A DNA stretch of 64,000 nucleotides from Cryptomeria japonica. Its lineage: Eukaryota > Streptophyta > Pinopsida > Cupressales > Cupressaceae. The DNA is taken from NCBI RefSeq assembly GCF_030272615.1, contig NC_081411.1:184930449-184994448 (forward strand). The letters are read 5' to 3'. The notes under the pieces were generated by a model, which was given only the letters and a program-made list of their open reading frames with translations, searched no databases and was not told where the DNA came from. Positions 48,702 to 60,116 of this stretch are shown here, in pieces (the stretch's first letter is position 1; each line of letters begins with the position of its first letter). The position numbers and the translations under genes are program-made.

Positions 48702-49300
48702 TATAAGGTATTGAACTTATCTTTCTAATATCGTGTCTTATTCTCGCAGAACAAGTTTAATACTTTTGTAAATCATTTCCACATATCTATGACATTTTAC
48801 AACACTTTTGTTAGATAGGTTAGCTCTTTTGTTTCTTAGATTAATGCATGTGTTAAATAAAACAACCCTATTAAATATGAATTCACACAATTAAGCAATA
48901 CGCTAGTGCTTTCGTCACACAAGTTAGCACTTTTGTTGTCTAGGATAGTGCTTTTGCCTTTTATGTTAGTGCTTTTTCTTATTAGGATAGCACTTTTGTT
49001 GTTTTAGTGCTTTTGTCCTGACAGTACTCAGATTTGAATTTTTACAAACTAAAAGCTAACAATCTTTGTAGGTCCAAATGTCCAAGACATAAAATTTTGC
49101 AAACTACTGACATTTGTGTGCGCAGGGTTATTTGGAAGCAAATTTCATGCATTTCTTCACATCTAGTTAATCAAAAGTATTTTGGAAAGTAAAACATCAT
49201 ATCTTGCTCATCTAGCTTAACTAGGATGATAAATCAACAACATGCAACTTGCATTTGAGTATTTTTTGTGCTATGCTCAAATTCATCATTGCTAAATAGG
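48702..49300 (+). other. Element F leader with short repeats
   Basis: The words TAGTGCTTTTG and GCACTTTTGTT alternate about seven times at 48895-49015. The rest is non-coding leader, with a T(T/G)TGTAGGTCC word near 49064. The boundary with element E is not resolved (49130-49500). Confidence 0.5.
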
Positions 49301-50570
49301 AAATAAGGAAAATAATGAATCCCTTAACTATCTAAGTAATTCAAACACAAAACCAATGAAATAGATGCAAAATAGACTAAAATTAAATAATATAAAACTC
49401 CATATTGTGCATCATGGCTTCCATTGTTCTTCTCTTCTTTATGGTATTATGGCTCTTAGATATTGCACTGGCAACCTGCAAATGACACAAAGATTCAAAG
49501 TTCGTGATTGTTGAAAATGGAGATTGAATGCTCAATTTATAGATTTTTGGAGAAGATTGACTGAAAGGTGGAACAAATTGATCAAGAGGTGGAACTCAGG
49601 TGAGCTCACATGAAAATTGATAGTTGAATTGCTGACTTGGAGGTGAAATAGAATTGATTGAATAGATTAATTGAGTTAACTGATTGAGAAAAAGCTGACT
49701 GAGGGAAGAAAAAGAATGATTGGAGGAAAAATGAGAGGATGACAAAGAAAACTTTATTTAGAAAAGGATAACTAAAAGATGGAAATGGAGATCGGAGAGA
49801 TAATGATTTAATTAATTAATTAATTGAATTAATTAATTTAGCATGTGCTTTCACTTTGACTTAGATTTTCAATTTAATCTTTGCATGAGATTTTAATTCA
49901 AATAATTGAATTTATTTTAAATTCAATTTGGTATTTGAATATATTTAGAAATTGACTTTGATTTTCAATTTGATTTTTGAAATCATGCACATGTATTTGA
50001 AATTGGAAGAAATTAGAAGAATTAGAAATTAAATAAAATTACAAGAAATATGAAATTAAATGAAATTAGAAGAATATGAAATTAAATGAAATTAGAATTT
50101 GGGGATTTGGAAATGGAATTAGAAGAATTAATTAGTTAATTAAATAATTTAAAGAAACTATTTAATTATTTAGAAATTGAATTTAATTAAATAATAAAGA
50201 TTATTTGAATTAAAGGATTAAAATCACAATTAATTAAATAATAAATATTTAATTAATATTTAGAAAAGGGTTGAATGATTAGATGATTAGAGAGATAGAA
50301 ATTCAAAATTAATTTATTTAAATAATAAAGATTACTTAAATTGGGGAATTAATCACAATTAATTAAATAATAAATATTTAATTAACATTAGAAAATTATT
50401 AAAATGATTAAATGATGAAAGAATAAGAAATAGAATAATTAGTAAGATGATGAGGAAATATGAAATATAAGAATAAGATTAATTAACTTAATTAAATAAT
50501 TAAAGAATTATTTAATCAATTTAGATGAATAATTAGTACATGATCAATGAGACATTTTTAGGTGTCTATA
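49300..50570 (-). repeat. Element E 3' LTR (left edge approximate)
   Basis: On the minus strand it opens TATAGACACCTAAAAATG. A TATA box CTATAAATTGAG lies at 49542-49531. The U3 part (49800-50560) is built of AATTAATTAAATAATTA-type words, like the U3 of elements C and F. The far end lies between 49130 and 49500, and no target copy can be checked. Confidence 0.6.
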
Positions 50571-50590
50571 TTTGCCCCTCTTCGAGACAA
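50571..50590 (-). promoter_or_regulatory. Element E polypurine tract
   Basis: TTGTCTCGAAGAGGGGCAAA on the minus strand directly before the LTR, nearly the same as in element C. Confidence 0.85.
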
Positions 50591-50846
50591 AGTCAGAATG
50601 TCGTTGTTTCAAAGAAAACAAAAAATTATGCCCCAGTATGCTTTGGTACCACTGTATAGTGTAAATATGCCCCCTTGGAAAAGGTGGTAAAAAAATTCAA
50701 AAATTGAGACCATATTTTTTATATCAATATAATGAGTAATCGTGTGAAGTTTCATGCAATTTCGAGATCATTTGAGTAGCCTACAAGTTGTTTGAAGTTG
50801 GTAGGGACCGTGGGCATCGAGGTGGCAAAAAACCCTAATTTTGAGC

Positions 50847-50855
50847 TATAAATAG
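50847..50855 (+). promoter_or_regulatory. TATA box of the antisense PMD gene in element E
   Basis: TATAAATAG, preceded by AAACCCTAATTTTGAGC and followed by a T/C-rich stretch, about 100 bp before a candidate ATG at 50947. It points away from the LTR, into the PMD gene. Confidence 0.5.
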
Positions 50856-50946
50856 AGATTTTAGGTTTTCATTTCCTCATTTGCATTGTGGTAAGTTCTT
50901 GGTTTTCTTTGCGATTTTTGTGCTTTCCTTTGAGTATTTGATCATC

Positions 50947-53355
50947 ATGGTTGGCTATAGAGATCGTTTGCACTTTTCTGACTGAGTATGTTCTTATCAG
51001 AGACCTCCAAGGACTGGCGGCATGGTATGTTTCCAAAATTTTGCCTGATTTTTTGCTTGTTTTTGCTATTATTCCAAAAAAAAATCCAGTGACCTAATTT
51101 GCATTCCTCATGCATTAGCTTTTACTATTACACATTCGTATCAACTGTCACGCATTAGCTCTAAATTTACCGCATTCATGCTAATTGTCATGCATATACT
51201 AGAAGTGTTACACATTAGCTCATTTTATAACGCATTCATGGTAAATGTCACACATAAGCTTTTATTGTGCCTCATAAGTGTTAAATGTCATGCATAGGTG
51301 TAAAACATTATGCATTCATTGTATTTTGAAGTTTTTTGTCATGCGTTTGATAATTTCTTATGTTCTCATTATCCGATATCTGATATTTTTAATATTTTCT
51401 TTGTGTAGGAGAATATTGGAGTATTATACTACCGATAGAGAAGACCCAACAGACTTGAGCTTCATGTCAATTTATCTGAGGAGGAGATCACATATATTCA
51501 ACATCTTGGATTATATTATGTTTTACATTTGTCAAAGATTATGGCCAACAGGGCCTTGATTATAGCGTTGATAGAGCGATGGCATTTTGAGACGTGTTCT
51601 TTTCATCTTCCTACTAGTGAGGAATCCATTACCTTACAGGATGTATGGCATATACTACGCATTCCTATTCATGGTAAGAGAGTTGTCTATGATCATGATG
51701 ATGGTATTGCAGGATTGTGTGCCCTTTTTTAGTGTGAGGTGCATGACTTACAAATCAGTGGTTGTTATGATATCCCTTGGGCTCAATTAGACTATGATGA
51801 TCTAACTATCGTATTATGCAGTATCGTTGATGGTTTGTTGATGCCTGATAGATGAGGTCATGTATTTCCAGTTGGATCGGGTAGAGTGTTCCATGATATG
51901 ATTGTTCATTGATGAGTATATGCTTGGGGTCCATGTCTCTTAGCCATGGTTTGTTATTAGATGCATGACATTGTATACCTTGGATACCGATCTATCAATT
52001 GTGGTGTGACATTGCTCTAGACTTGGGCATGGGAGCACATTTCTATCTCTAGACCTGTTATTCATGTTGACTTGTAGCCTGGCGAGCCTTATGCTTATAG
52101 GTATACAACTAGTATTAGACACAGGGGTTCAGGTAACACCTTGTACTGGCAACATCAGCTTGATATTTTGTAGCATTTCATTTGGAGACCATATTTAGAT
52201 TGCCCCGGTTGGGCAAATGATGCACACCACTTGCCTTTCTACAGAGAATAGAGATATCTTATTGGTAGGACATTTGAGACATAGAGGATCATTGAGATGT
52301 CTCTTCTAGGATGGGTACTCAGATAGTTTGGAGAGGTACATGTTACACCTATTGTTACTGTATATTTTTCTCGTGTATCTCATGAGGTTTTTGATTGGGG
52401 TGTATGTATACAACCACATGTTGCATCTGCTGAGTTTGATGCTATGCAGCCATTACCTTTGGGTTGGGGTAGAGGTCCAGCAGATCCAAGGTCTACTCCT
52501 GAGTATGATGCATGGTGGGCCAGACATAGGCCTATTCCACTGATTGATCCTATTATTCCAATTACAACACAACATATATGACATCCTAGATAGCGATGGG
52601 GGATAGACATGGGGGAGAGAGTCAAAGGAGGAGAGGGGGTGGAGGAACTAAGGGGGGAGATGAGGGAGGTGGAGGAGCTAAGGGGGGAGATGAGGGGGGT
52701 GGAGGAACTGAGGAGGGAGGAGATGAGGACGTAGACATTTGTGGAGACACTGAGTCTACAAGTAGCGAAGATGACGATGATTCTTTGGAGTCATCGAGCA
52801 GTGAGGATGGTGATGATGATGATGATGATGATGATGATATGCCAGAGCTAGATGATGTACCTACTACAGAGGATGGAGGAGGATAGGTGGGTGATAGGGA
52901 TGATGATGATCTGTAGATTCTCAAAGTGTGGATTTGGAGTCTAGAGGATGAGGTCACTAGATGAGATGTTGAGCAAGAGGCATACCACAAAGACTACAGT
53001 GCACTAGAGACTAATAGGGATTGCATCCAAAGGGAGAGAGATGAGGTAGTTAGATGGTCGCAGATGATTTAGGCTGCCTATGATCAACACTTTTCTCCCG
53101 GTACTAATGCACAAAGACATTTTGACAGACTTTATTATGATGCACAAGAGGCTTTTTATTATTGACAGCTTTACTATGACACTATACCTGAGGGACAGAG
53201 AGCTCCTAGTTTTAGTGTTGTTAGAGGTCATTCCAGTTCTAGTCGGACTTCTACATGGAGGACCAATAGTGGTGGTGTTATGGGTCCACCTCGACATCCT
53301 GGGGCAAGACCTAGTGGGAAGGATCCTCCTACTGACAGAGGCAGTGTTGGTTGAG
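50947..53355 (+). pseudogene. Element E plant mobile domain (PMD) gene with candidate intron, fossil
   Basis: On the plus strand, against the element. From 51409 the reading carries the PMD signature: ALIIALIERWHFETCSFHLP, TSEESITLQDVWHILRIPIH and GKRVVYDHDDG, then decayed helices, and a C-terminal DPRSTPEYDAWWARHRPIPL block. A Gly/Arg-rich and then Asp/Glu/Ser-rich tail follows (52596-52890), then a region with SPGTNAQRHFDRLYYDAQEA to about 53355. A GT donor at 51025 (CATG|GTATGT) and an acceptor at 51408 (TTTCTTTGTGTAG) bound a possible 384-bp intron. It is longer than the copy in C. Several breaks. Confidence 0.82.
51110..51310 (+). repeat. Degenerate short repeats inside the candidate PMD intron of E
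   Basis: Words of the form CGCATTAGCT, ACATTAGCT and TGTCATGCAT/TGTCACGCAT recur about eight times with ~25-35 bp spacing. The candidate PMD intron of C also holds a tandem repeat, of different sequence. Confidence 0.65.
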
Positions 53356-53399
53356 ACATTTTGATCATGTTATTTGAGCCTTTAGGATTTCTTATGATT

Positions 53400-54460
53400 A
53401 TTGTATTCATACACATTATCATTTTTGAGTTATATATATGATATATAGTTTTTTGGTGTCGATTTATGCTTTGTGTTCCATGTATTGAATGATGCTATGA
53501 GTTATATGATGTATGTCTATATGGTTCTATATGATTCATGCAAATGGTTTCTGAATGATGCTTTATGAATGCAAATGGTTTCTACATGATATATGAATGA
53601 TGCTTAAGAATGCAATAGCTACTACATGAATTATGAATGATGCTTATGAATGCAATGGTTACTACATGAATACATTTTAAATTATATGGATGCATTATGA
53701 ATGCAATGGTTACTACATGAATTATGAATGATGCTTATAAATGCAATGGTTACTACATGAATGCATTTTAAATTATATGGATGCATTTTTGTTTTTTGTA
53801 TGATAATGCCAGAACAAATTTTTTAACTCAGATGTACCTTGAAGAAATGTTAGTAAGATGATAAAAATAAGAGATTGATGAAACAACAATGTTTAGAAAA
53901 GAATATGATTTAGAAAGAAGATGGGAAATCAACAAACTATCAATAAACAGATGAGATGAGAATGAAATTGAAGAAATCATGAACCTGTGTCATATATTTT
54001 ATTGCGCAATATATATTCATCACTGAGCCTTATTATTAAATAATGAAGCTTAGCACATCAGGGTATAAGGAACCAAGATGTAAAGATATCTCATTGAAGA
54101 AACAAACACGTAGCAAACAAGGAGTGAACCCCTCCATTATGGGAAATACACTAGGGATCGAGGTATGTGTGGCATTCACAAGTTGAATGCTCCTATCACA
54201 GACACCCACTAGAGAAATTTCCCTATAACTTCATCGGTTCATAGCACAAACAACAAACAAAGAAAAATATAATGCCCATGATGGCTCCTCTAGTCACTTG
54301 TGGACATCCCTGAGAAGCATAGGAACATAATTTGTTGCCAAATGATAAGAGATAAAGACCGACCCGAAAAAAATTCAGTAGCTATACTGACCTTGTGCAT
54401 TCATTCTTAGTTTCTTGATGTGATGGTTGATAATGTCTGATCTCATAAAGTTGCAGGCCC
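53400..54460. repeat. Element E spacer with GAATGATGC repeats
   Basis: 53535-53795 holds repeats of GAATGATGCTTATGAATGCA and GGTTACTACATGAATT, in part as two ~120-bp higher-order units that share TTTTAAATTATATGGATGCA. The rest is non-coding. Confidence 0.7.
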
Positions 54461-56129
54461 CATTTAAGAATGACTTGTTTGATTTCGAGTGTATCCTCTT
54501 TTGTTTAAGACAAGATAATGATCACTTTGATATGGATATGATACAATTGATAAGACAGTTTGATCAGTTGATTGCAAATGTTTGACTGGATAGTCTTGTC
54601 CTTTGTTAACTTTGTGCAAAGTGTTTGTTGGATATCTTCTAGGGTATTTGTTTCTCACAAGACATTTTATTGCAAGTTTTTTGATTGATTGATTTTCGAT
54701 TTTTTTTTTCTTTTCCAAGAGCTTTTTCGATGTTTTTAGATTATGTGGATTGACATTTGAATGTTTTTAACTGTTTTTTCAAGACGTTATATGGATGTTT
54801 TTGGATTTTTTTTTTTTCACCTATTTGAATGTTTTTGATTGATTTTTTGAAATATTTTCCAATGTTTTGGGTTTTTGAAGGATTTTCCACTATTTTTGGA
54901 ATATAAGTTTTTCAATGTTTTTGGATTTTTTTCAGGACTTTTTCTGAATGTTTTTGGATTTTTCTAGGATTTTATATGACTTTTTGGATTTTTTCAGTTA
55001 TGCTCCTAGTGTGCAGACCTATATGACATGATGATCTGCATACTGCATGTGGAGACAATGAATTTTTGACATGACCTATGTTAATGCAATATGCATGATA
55101 AAGATGCATTTCCTATTCAAACAAGGTTGATTGTGTTTCTTTAGCCTTTTGTAATACACCAATTGAAATGGACGTGCAAAACATTTCATAGATAAGTGGT
55201 CAATAAATCCTTAAGGTCCTTTGGAAAATTCAACTTAAAACACTTAGTGACTAGGATTTACAAATGGAGACGCATAAAACTTCCCCATTGGTTCTTGAAA
55301 CTTTGATCTTCTTTTGCCCATGTGTGTTCAGATGAGTTAATTCCCGCTCTTGTATTCACTAAAAATCCTTAGCATCCTATATGACTAGCTACATGGATTA
55401 TCCTAACTTCAAAAGCATCCCAAATAGAGCCTCATTGCCAGCAAGCTTTTAGAGCTCCGACGAGGTTATAGACTATAATTTCTCAAATATTGCTCCATTG
55501 CCAACAAGCGTTCATAGGCCTAATGGAGTTACTCATATGTTCCCATAGTCAAGATTTTTGTCGCACTTTCTATGCATGATATTTCTGTTATATATCATTG
55601 CTCTTTTTCCTTAAGATGAATATTTGGCATAGCTCTTTTTCTTTTACTATTTTCTTGCCTTGACTTGTAAGTAATAAAACCTACTTGGGTGTGACAATTA
55701 TAGCGGTGCTGAAGTAGAATATTAGATTTTTCACTAGTCATATGATCAACTCAGTGTCTAGAATGAATTAAAGATTTTGTTATTGTGTTTGAGATATAGC
55801 ATTTGATAGATTTTGGGTTTAGAAGTCTCAAATAGTGAAATCACTACCCAACCATAAGTAAAGCATCGTCATAGGGTAACATTGAAAAATGAATGACCTT
55901 AGGACCCCAAAGACTTCATGTCAGAATATATAAGAAAGGAAATGACCCTTGCTTGTCTTAAATGCAAACAGAAGACCAACTTAGATAGTTGCCTTGTTTT
56001 ATTGATGTTGCTATATGAAAATATAGAAATTTTGTGAATTTGATTTCTGAATATGATGTGCTTGGAAAGAAACTATATGTGATGCAATGCTTTGAATAAA
56101 ATGGTATGCAATGTGCAAAGTAAAACCTA
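54461..56129. other. Element E spacer with T-rich short repeats
   Basis: 54700-55000 repeats TTTTTGGATTTTT-type words (GAATGTTTTTGGATTTTT and kin), A-rich in the direction of the element, comparable to 29165-29340 in C. 55430-55550 holds two copies of a CATTGCCA(G/A)CAAGC stretch. No gene is seen. Confidence 0.55.
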
Positions 56130-56520
56130 AACTAACCCAACCCTTAGGTATAATATCATTTCAGGTGCATATTGTTTATAGGGTTAGAGAGTGGATCTCC
56201 CTCCACGGTAGCCAACTTGTATGTTCCATTGCCTATAACCCTTGTTATGATAAAAGGACATAGCTAGATAGGTTCAAACTTCCCTGGCTTTTATCGTTCT
56301 GCTAGGTTCCTTTAGTTCTCTTTGAGACCTAGATCTCCCACTTCAAAATTTATTGGGCGGACTCATTTGTTATAACTCTGTTTCTGTCTATTCTGATAAC
56401 CTTGCAAATGATTGAAAGCAGTTTGTCTCCTTTCATCAAGCATTTTTAGCTCTTGTAATCTTTCCACCCGATAGTCTTCCTCTGATATGAAGTTTTTAAG
56501 GAGACTCTTAAAGATGGTAG
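56130..56520 (-). pseudogene. Element E integrase C-terminal tail, fossil
   Basis: On the minus strand the reading has RPINFEVGDL-type, KPGKFEPI, CPFIITRVIGNGTYKLATVE and SNPINNMHLK blocks. These match the element C tail (KFEPNWLGPYIITAAYGSRA, then INNMHLRRFYT). This places E in the same Tat-like family as C. The catalytic core lies beyond the inserted element G. Confidence 0.75.
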
Positions 56521-56527
56521 TTTTATT

Positions 56528-57667
56528 TGATGAATACTAAGAGGGTGGGGTGAATTAGTATGCACAAATACTTAACCAAACTCTTAAGCAATTTTATTAT
56601 AGACCAGTATAGGAGTTTAAACAACAAACTGATTAAAACACAAACAAGCCAACAAGAAAATAGAGAATTCACCCACAGAAGAACAATCACAAGAAACACA
56701 AAATATTTTAAAGTGGAAACCCAAATGGTAAAAACCATGGTGAGTAAAAATTACAAGTCAACTATCTGTATAATAGTAACCAGACTGGTTAAGGTCTTAC
56801 AGTGTTCTTCACCAGAATAGATCCTGTTAGGAATCCTGATCTCCATTACGAGATATGTCCTATTAAAGACTACCTTGTTAAAGGATTTTAGATCCACAAA
56901 TGTGAACCACCTTGTTAGAAAATTTACAATAGGCTTGACTGGGCCTACCCGATTAAGGGTTTTAGACTTGTTGAAGAGATTAGTACTCAACAAGTGAATG
57001 ATCTAGACAGTAGCACAGAATACTTGATTAGATCCTTGACAATTCTATGTTAATGCATTGTAGCATTAATTCAATATTCTATCCTTTTCATGTTCAATAT
57101 CTATCGCACGATGCCTTTTGTGCGAAGACCTAATCTTCTCTTCAACATTTCACATAAACACACACAAAACCCTAGACATGATGTCCTTAAATAGGAAGTT
57201 GATTTCATGTCAGTCCAATGAGATTGGATTATAATTTACTAGGTTCAGTGCATCTAGACACAATACATAGCACGACACAGGATCACCACATTGGTGTCGG
57301 TGGATGATAACTCATCACACATTACAAGCTTGTCGATTAACAAAATAGTATACCGATTACCGGTTTACAAAGAAAGACTACTAAACTGGAACATAGTATT
57401 TTAATCTTCAAAAAGATTAACTACCCCTTGGGGTCCTCATTCTACTTGAGGTCTTCATACCACTTGATGTCTTTGGTCATGCTTTGACTGGTAAGCTTCT
57501 TCTGTAAAACACCAATAGTATTCTACAAACCAAGACTATATATATAAAGGCATATAATACGGGTGTGAACAATACAACACATATTACCGGTGGAGAATAA
57601 CTAATAAATTAAATAATTGTGTGTCCATCAATGACAATCACAACTAAACATCGTCAAAATACCAACA
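56528..57667 (-). repeat. Element G 3' LTR (left copy)
   Basis: 1140 bp, ending AAATACCAACA on the plus strand. It inserted in E. The left target sequence is TTATT (56523-56527), and its partner is outside the window. Confidence 0.92.
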
Positions 57668-57690
57668 ATCTCCCCCTTTGGCATTGATGG
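57668..57690 (-). promoter_or_regulatory. Element G polypurine tract
   Basis: CATCAATGCCAAAGGGGGAG on the minus strand abuts the LTR. Element B has GCCAAAGGGGGGGAT at the same point, with the same CATCAATGCC before it. Confidence 0.92.
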
Positions 57691-58029
57691 CAACACTTAG
57701 GAAAATTCGACATCTAAGTGCTTACAAAAAAAAATGATGTCATAATAAAAATTGCTCCCACTAAGCATATACACTACTCCCTTTGCCAAAATTACAAGCA
57801 TGTGCATCTACCATTTGCATGAAATTTTCAATACTACTCCCCCTTTGCACCCAATGACAAAGTAATGCAAACACTCCCTCTTTCATAGAAATTTACCAAA
57901 GTTATATTGCATGACATAAAAACAGAGTATATGTTCATGACAATAAAGAATAAACTCCTCAAAAATGGATTTAAAGTTTTTCATAAAATCCTTCATGTCT
58001 AAAGACCATGAATTGAGAAGTGACGCAAA
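57691..58029. other. Element G stretch between polypurine tract and cargo gene
   Basis: Non-coding, A-rich on the plus strand, with two copies of a CTCCC(T/C)TTTGC(A/C)-type word (57779-57860). No gene is seen. Confidence 0.5.
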
Positions 58030-59901
58030 AATTTCACTCTCGGTCTTCATCTAGAAGGCTAGTTCTTCCATGGCATTGATAGTTCTTAGCTCCTGTGTGA
58101 CAGTAATAGCCTCTAAGTTTAGAAAGCACTTCTGAAGAATCTGCAATTTAGGTAAGAGAAGCAATTGAAGCTTTTACAGATCTTGAGTCTGCTTGCAGAT
58201 CTCTGATTCAGTCTTTGTAATCTAATGTTGGAGAGTGTGAACAGTATTCCCATACACTATGAAGGAATCATATGGCAATTTGAAGCTGCCTATATACTGC
58301 TTTAACTCTGATTGTAGTTGACTCTTTTTCTTCAAGGCATCATCACAAAATAGATCGGGCTAGCAGATTTTGCTCAACAGTATATGGCCTTCATCTATTG
58401 CTAGGCTAATATCATCCCTTTGGTGGATCAGCTTGCCTTTGTCTTCATTAAATTGTGTCACCAGTGCAAATTTGAGTGGCTTTTCATGGTTTTTATTTGT
58501 AGTGTCTTGGGCAACATCTTCCAAACATTGTACTTAATCATCCACTACTATGCATAGAAGTTTTTACTTGGCCAACGAGGAATCGGTACTAGGGAGGTTA
58601 GTACCAGTGATTAGATTGGAAAGAGTATCAACAACAAATTGAATGACATCCTATTCTTTCTTTTTCCTCAGTTCTTCCAATCTATCTTGTGCTAGTTGAA
58701 TTCTCCTCAATAGCTCATTTTCATCTATCGATTGAGTAAGACAAGCAAGAGTCAAATCGGTGTGACCGGTGGGATCAACCTACTTAGCTTGATCTCTGGT
58801 TTCCTTAAGAGTCTATCCTCCTTCCTTTGCCTTGATCTCCTCTTGTCTTTTATTCTCCTGTTCATCTTTTTCCTGGGCTTCCTTGGTGGTCTTCTCTTTC
58901 TCCTCTTCCATTCTCTTCTTTTCTTCTTCTTTCTTCCTCTCTTCTTCCTTCTTCTTCTCTTCTTCCTTCTTCCACTCTTCTTCCTTCTGCTTCTCTTCTT
59001 CCTTCTTCTTCTCCTCTTCCTTCTTCTTCTCTTCTTCCTTCTTCTTCTCCTCTTCCTTCTTCTTCTCTTCTTCCTTTTGCTTCTCTTCTTTCTTCTTCTT
59101 CTATTCTTCTGCTCTCTCTTTCTCTTGTCTCACTTTCTCCACTTTCTCTTTCTCTTGTTTTTCTTTCTCATGTTTCTCTTTTGCCGCTTTCTCATATTTT
59201 TCTTTCTCCTCTCTTTCCTCTTCAACTTTCTCTTTTTCTAGAGTGGTATCCTCAACATATAGTGCATCAACATCAATGGGGTCATTTTGTTCAGTTGCTC
59301 TCTCACCCTGATTATCGAAGGTTTCATCTAGTTTGGATGTAGATAGCTCAGGCTCTTGCTCAGCCTGCCAATTAGCTTTAGATACCTTCTGCATTTTGAT
59401 AGCTTCTTTAACCTGCAGATGGGTGTCATTTTCCACTTCAGAGGTTTTGCCTCCAAGTAGCTGAAGTCTTCTTTTTTGCATGAAAAAGATACCTTTGTAC
59501 TGATTGAGAATCTCAAACAATTTTGAATTAGAGGCATCAGGGAAATACTGGCAAAAAATTTCTTCCCTAATTTCTTGCTCCTTTTCAATGACAATGTGCC
59601 ATTTATTAACCAAATAATTATACAAAGAATTAGGAACAATAGGTTTAATGTGAATCAAAGACCGATCATTATTACACATATATTTAATGACCTCTAGCTC
59701 TACCTCTTCCTTTTCACTATCGCTTAGATCATCAAAATAATATTTTAAATCATCAAGAACTTTTCTTTTAACATTCTTCATAATCCTTTGAAAATGTGTC
59801 ATAGGCTGGTAAGAAGCAATATGTATATATACTAGTACAGAGGTTGCAGGTACACTATCGATTGTCTTTGTTTTCTTACTTGATTGCCTTGTCTTGTTCA
59901 T
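58030..59901 (-). pseudogene. Element G cargo gene, C-terminal part (helical, Glu/Lys-rich), fossil
   Basis: The longest open stretch (59901-59101, 266 codons) opens MNKTRQSSKKTKTIDSVPAT. It has a helical region (IMKNVKRKVLDDLKYYFDDL, YLVNKWHIVIEKEQEIREEI) and ends in a Glu/Lys coiled coil (EKEKVEEEREEKEKYEKAAK). The coil continues beyond to about 58850 and is followed by a further coiled-coil-like part to about 58030. The GAA-rich DNA here (CTT on the plus strand) is a simple repeat. No known domain is recognised. It may be one protein with the stretch at 60117-61220. Confidence 0.6.
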
Positions 59902-60116
59902 TTCTACCTCTGGTTTAGTGTCTTTTGAATCCGATGTGTTGTTCCTGGTTTTTCTCTTCCTTTCAAATAACTTGGTGGGATGGCCTCCAGTTTCTTTTTG
60001 GCTGGTGACCTCTTGGTCACTTTAGGACTAGCAGTGTATGTAATCAGTGTTGATGTCGATTATACATCTTTCCTCTTCTTTTTCTTTGGTACTTCAATAG
60101 ATTTGATTCTCTCTGA

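Larger units (their letters stand above)
39814..49300 (+). mobile_element. Element F: Tat-like gypsy relative, 5' LTR and leader, split by D
   Basis: The LTR starts at 39814 with TGTATACACATAAAATT, close to the element C LTR start, and continues with ATTAAATAAATATTTTATATT. It is interrupted at 40691 by element D and resumes at 48428, ending CCTCAACA at 48679. A primer site follows at 48684-48701, then about 600 bp of leader. After that, element E on the other strand takes over. No 3' end is in the window. Old and broken. Confidence 0.7.
49300..56527 (-). mobile_element. Element E: Tat-like gypsy element with antisense PMD gene, cut by G
   Basis: On the minus strand, right to left: integrase tail (about 56520-56130), spacer with T-rich repeats, an antisense PMD gene (plus strand), polypurine tract at 50590-50571, and the 3' LTR from 50570 to about 49300. 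Element G interrupts it at 56527, so the remaining pol and the 5' LTR must lie right of the window. The order matches element C. The LTR start TATAGACACCTAAAAATG is like TGTAGACACCCAAAATTG of C. Age cannot be taken from LTRs, but it predates G. Several breaks. Confidence 0.75.

Noticed and set aside
52622-52990. Ser/Pro-rich minus-strand frame of 122 codons
   Set aside because: Mirror of the Gly/Arg- and Asp/Glu-rich tail of the PMD gene in element E.
58732-59311. Plus-strand frames of Phe/Leu/Ser repeats, 159-169 codons
   Set aside because: Mirror of the GAA-rich coiled-coil coding strand of element G. No start context or domain.
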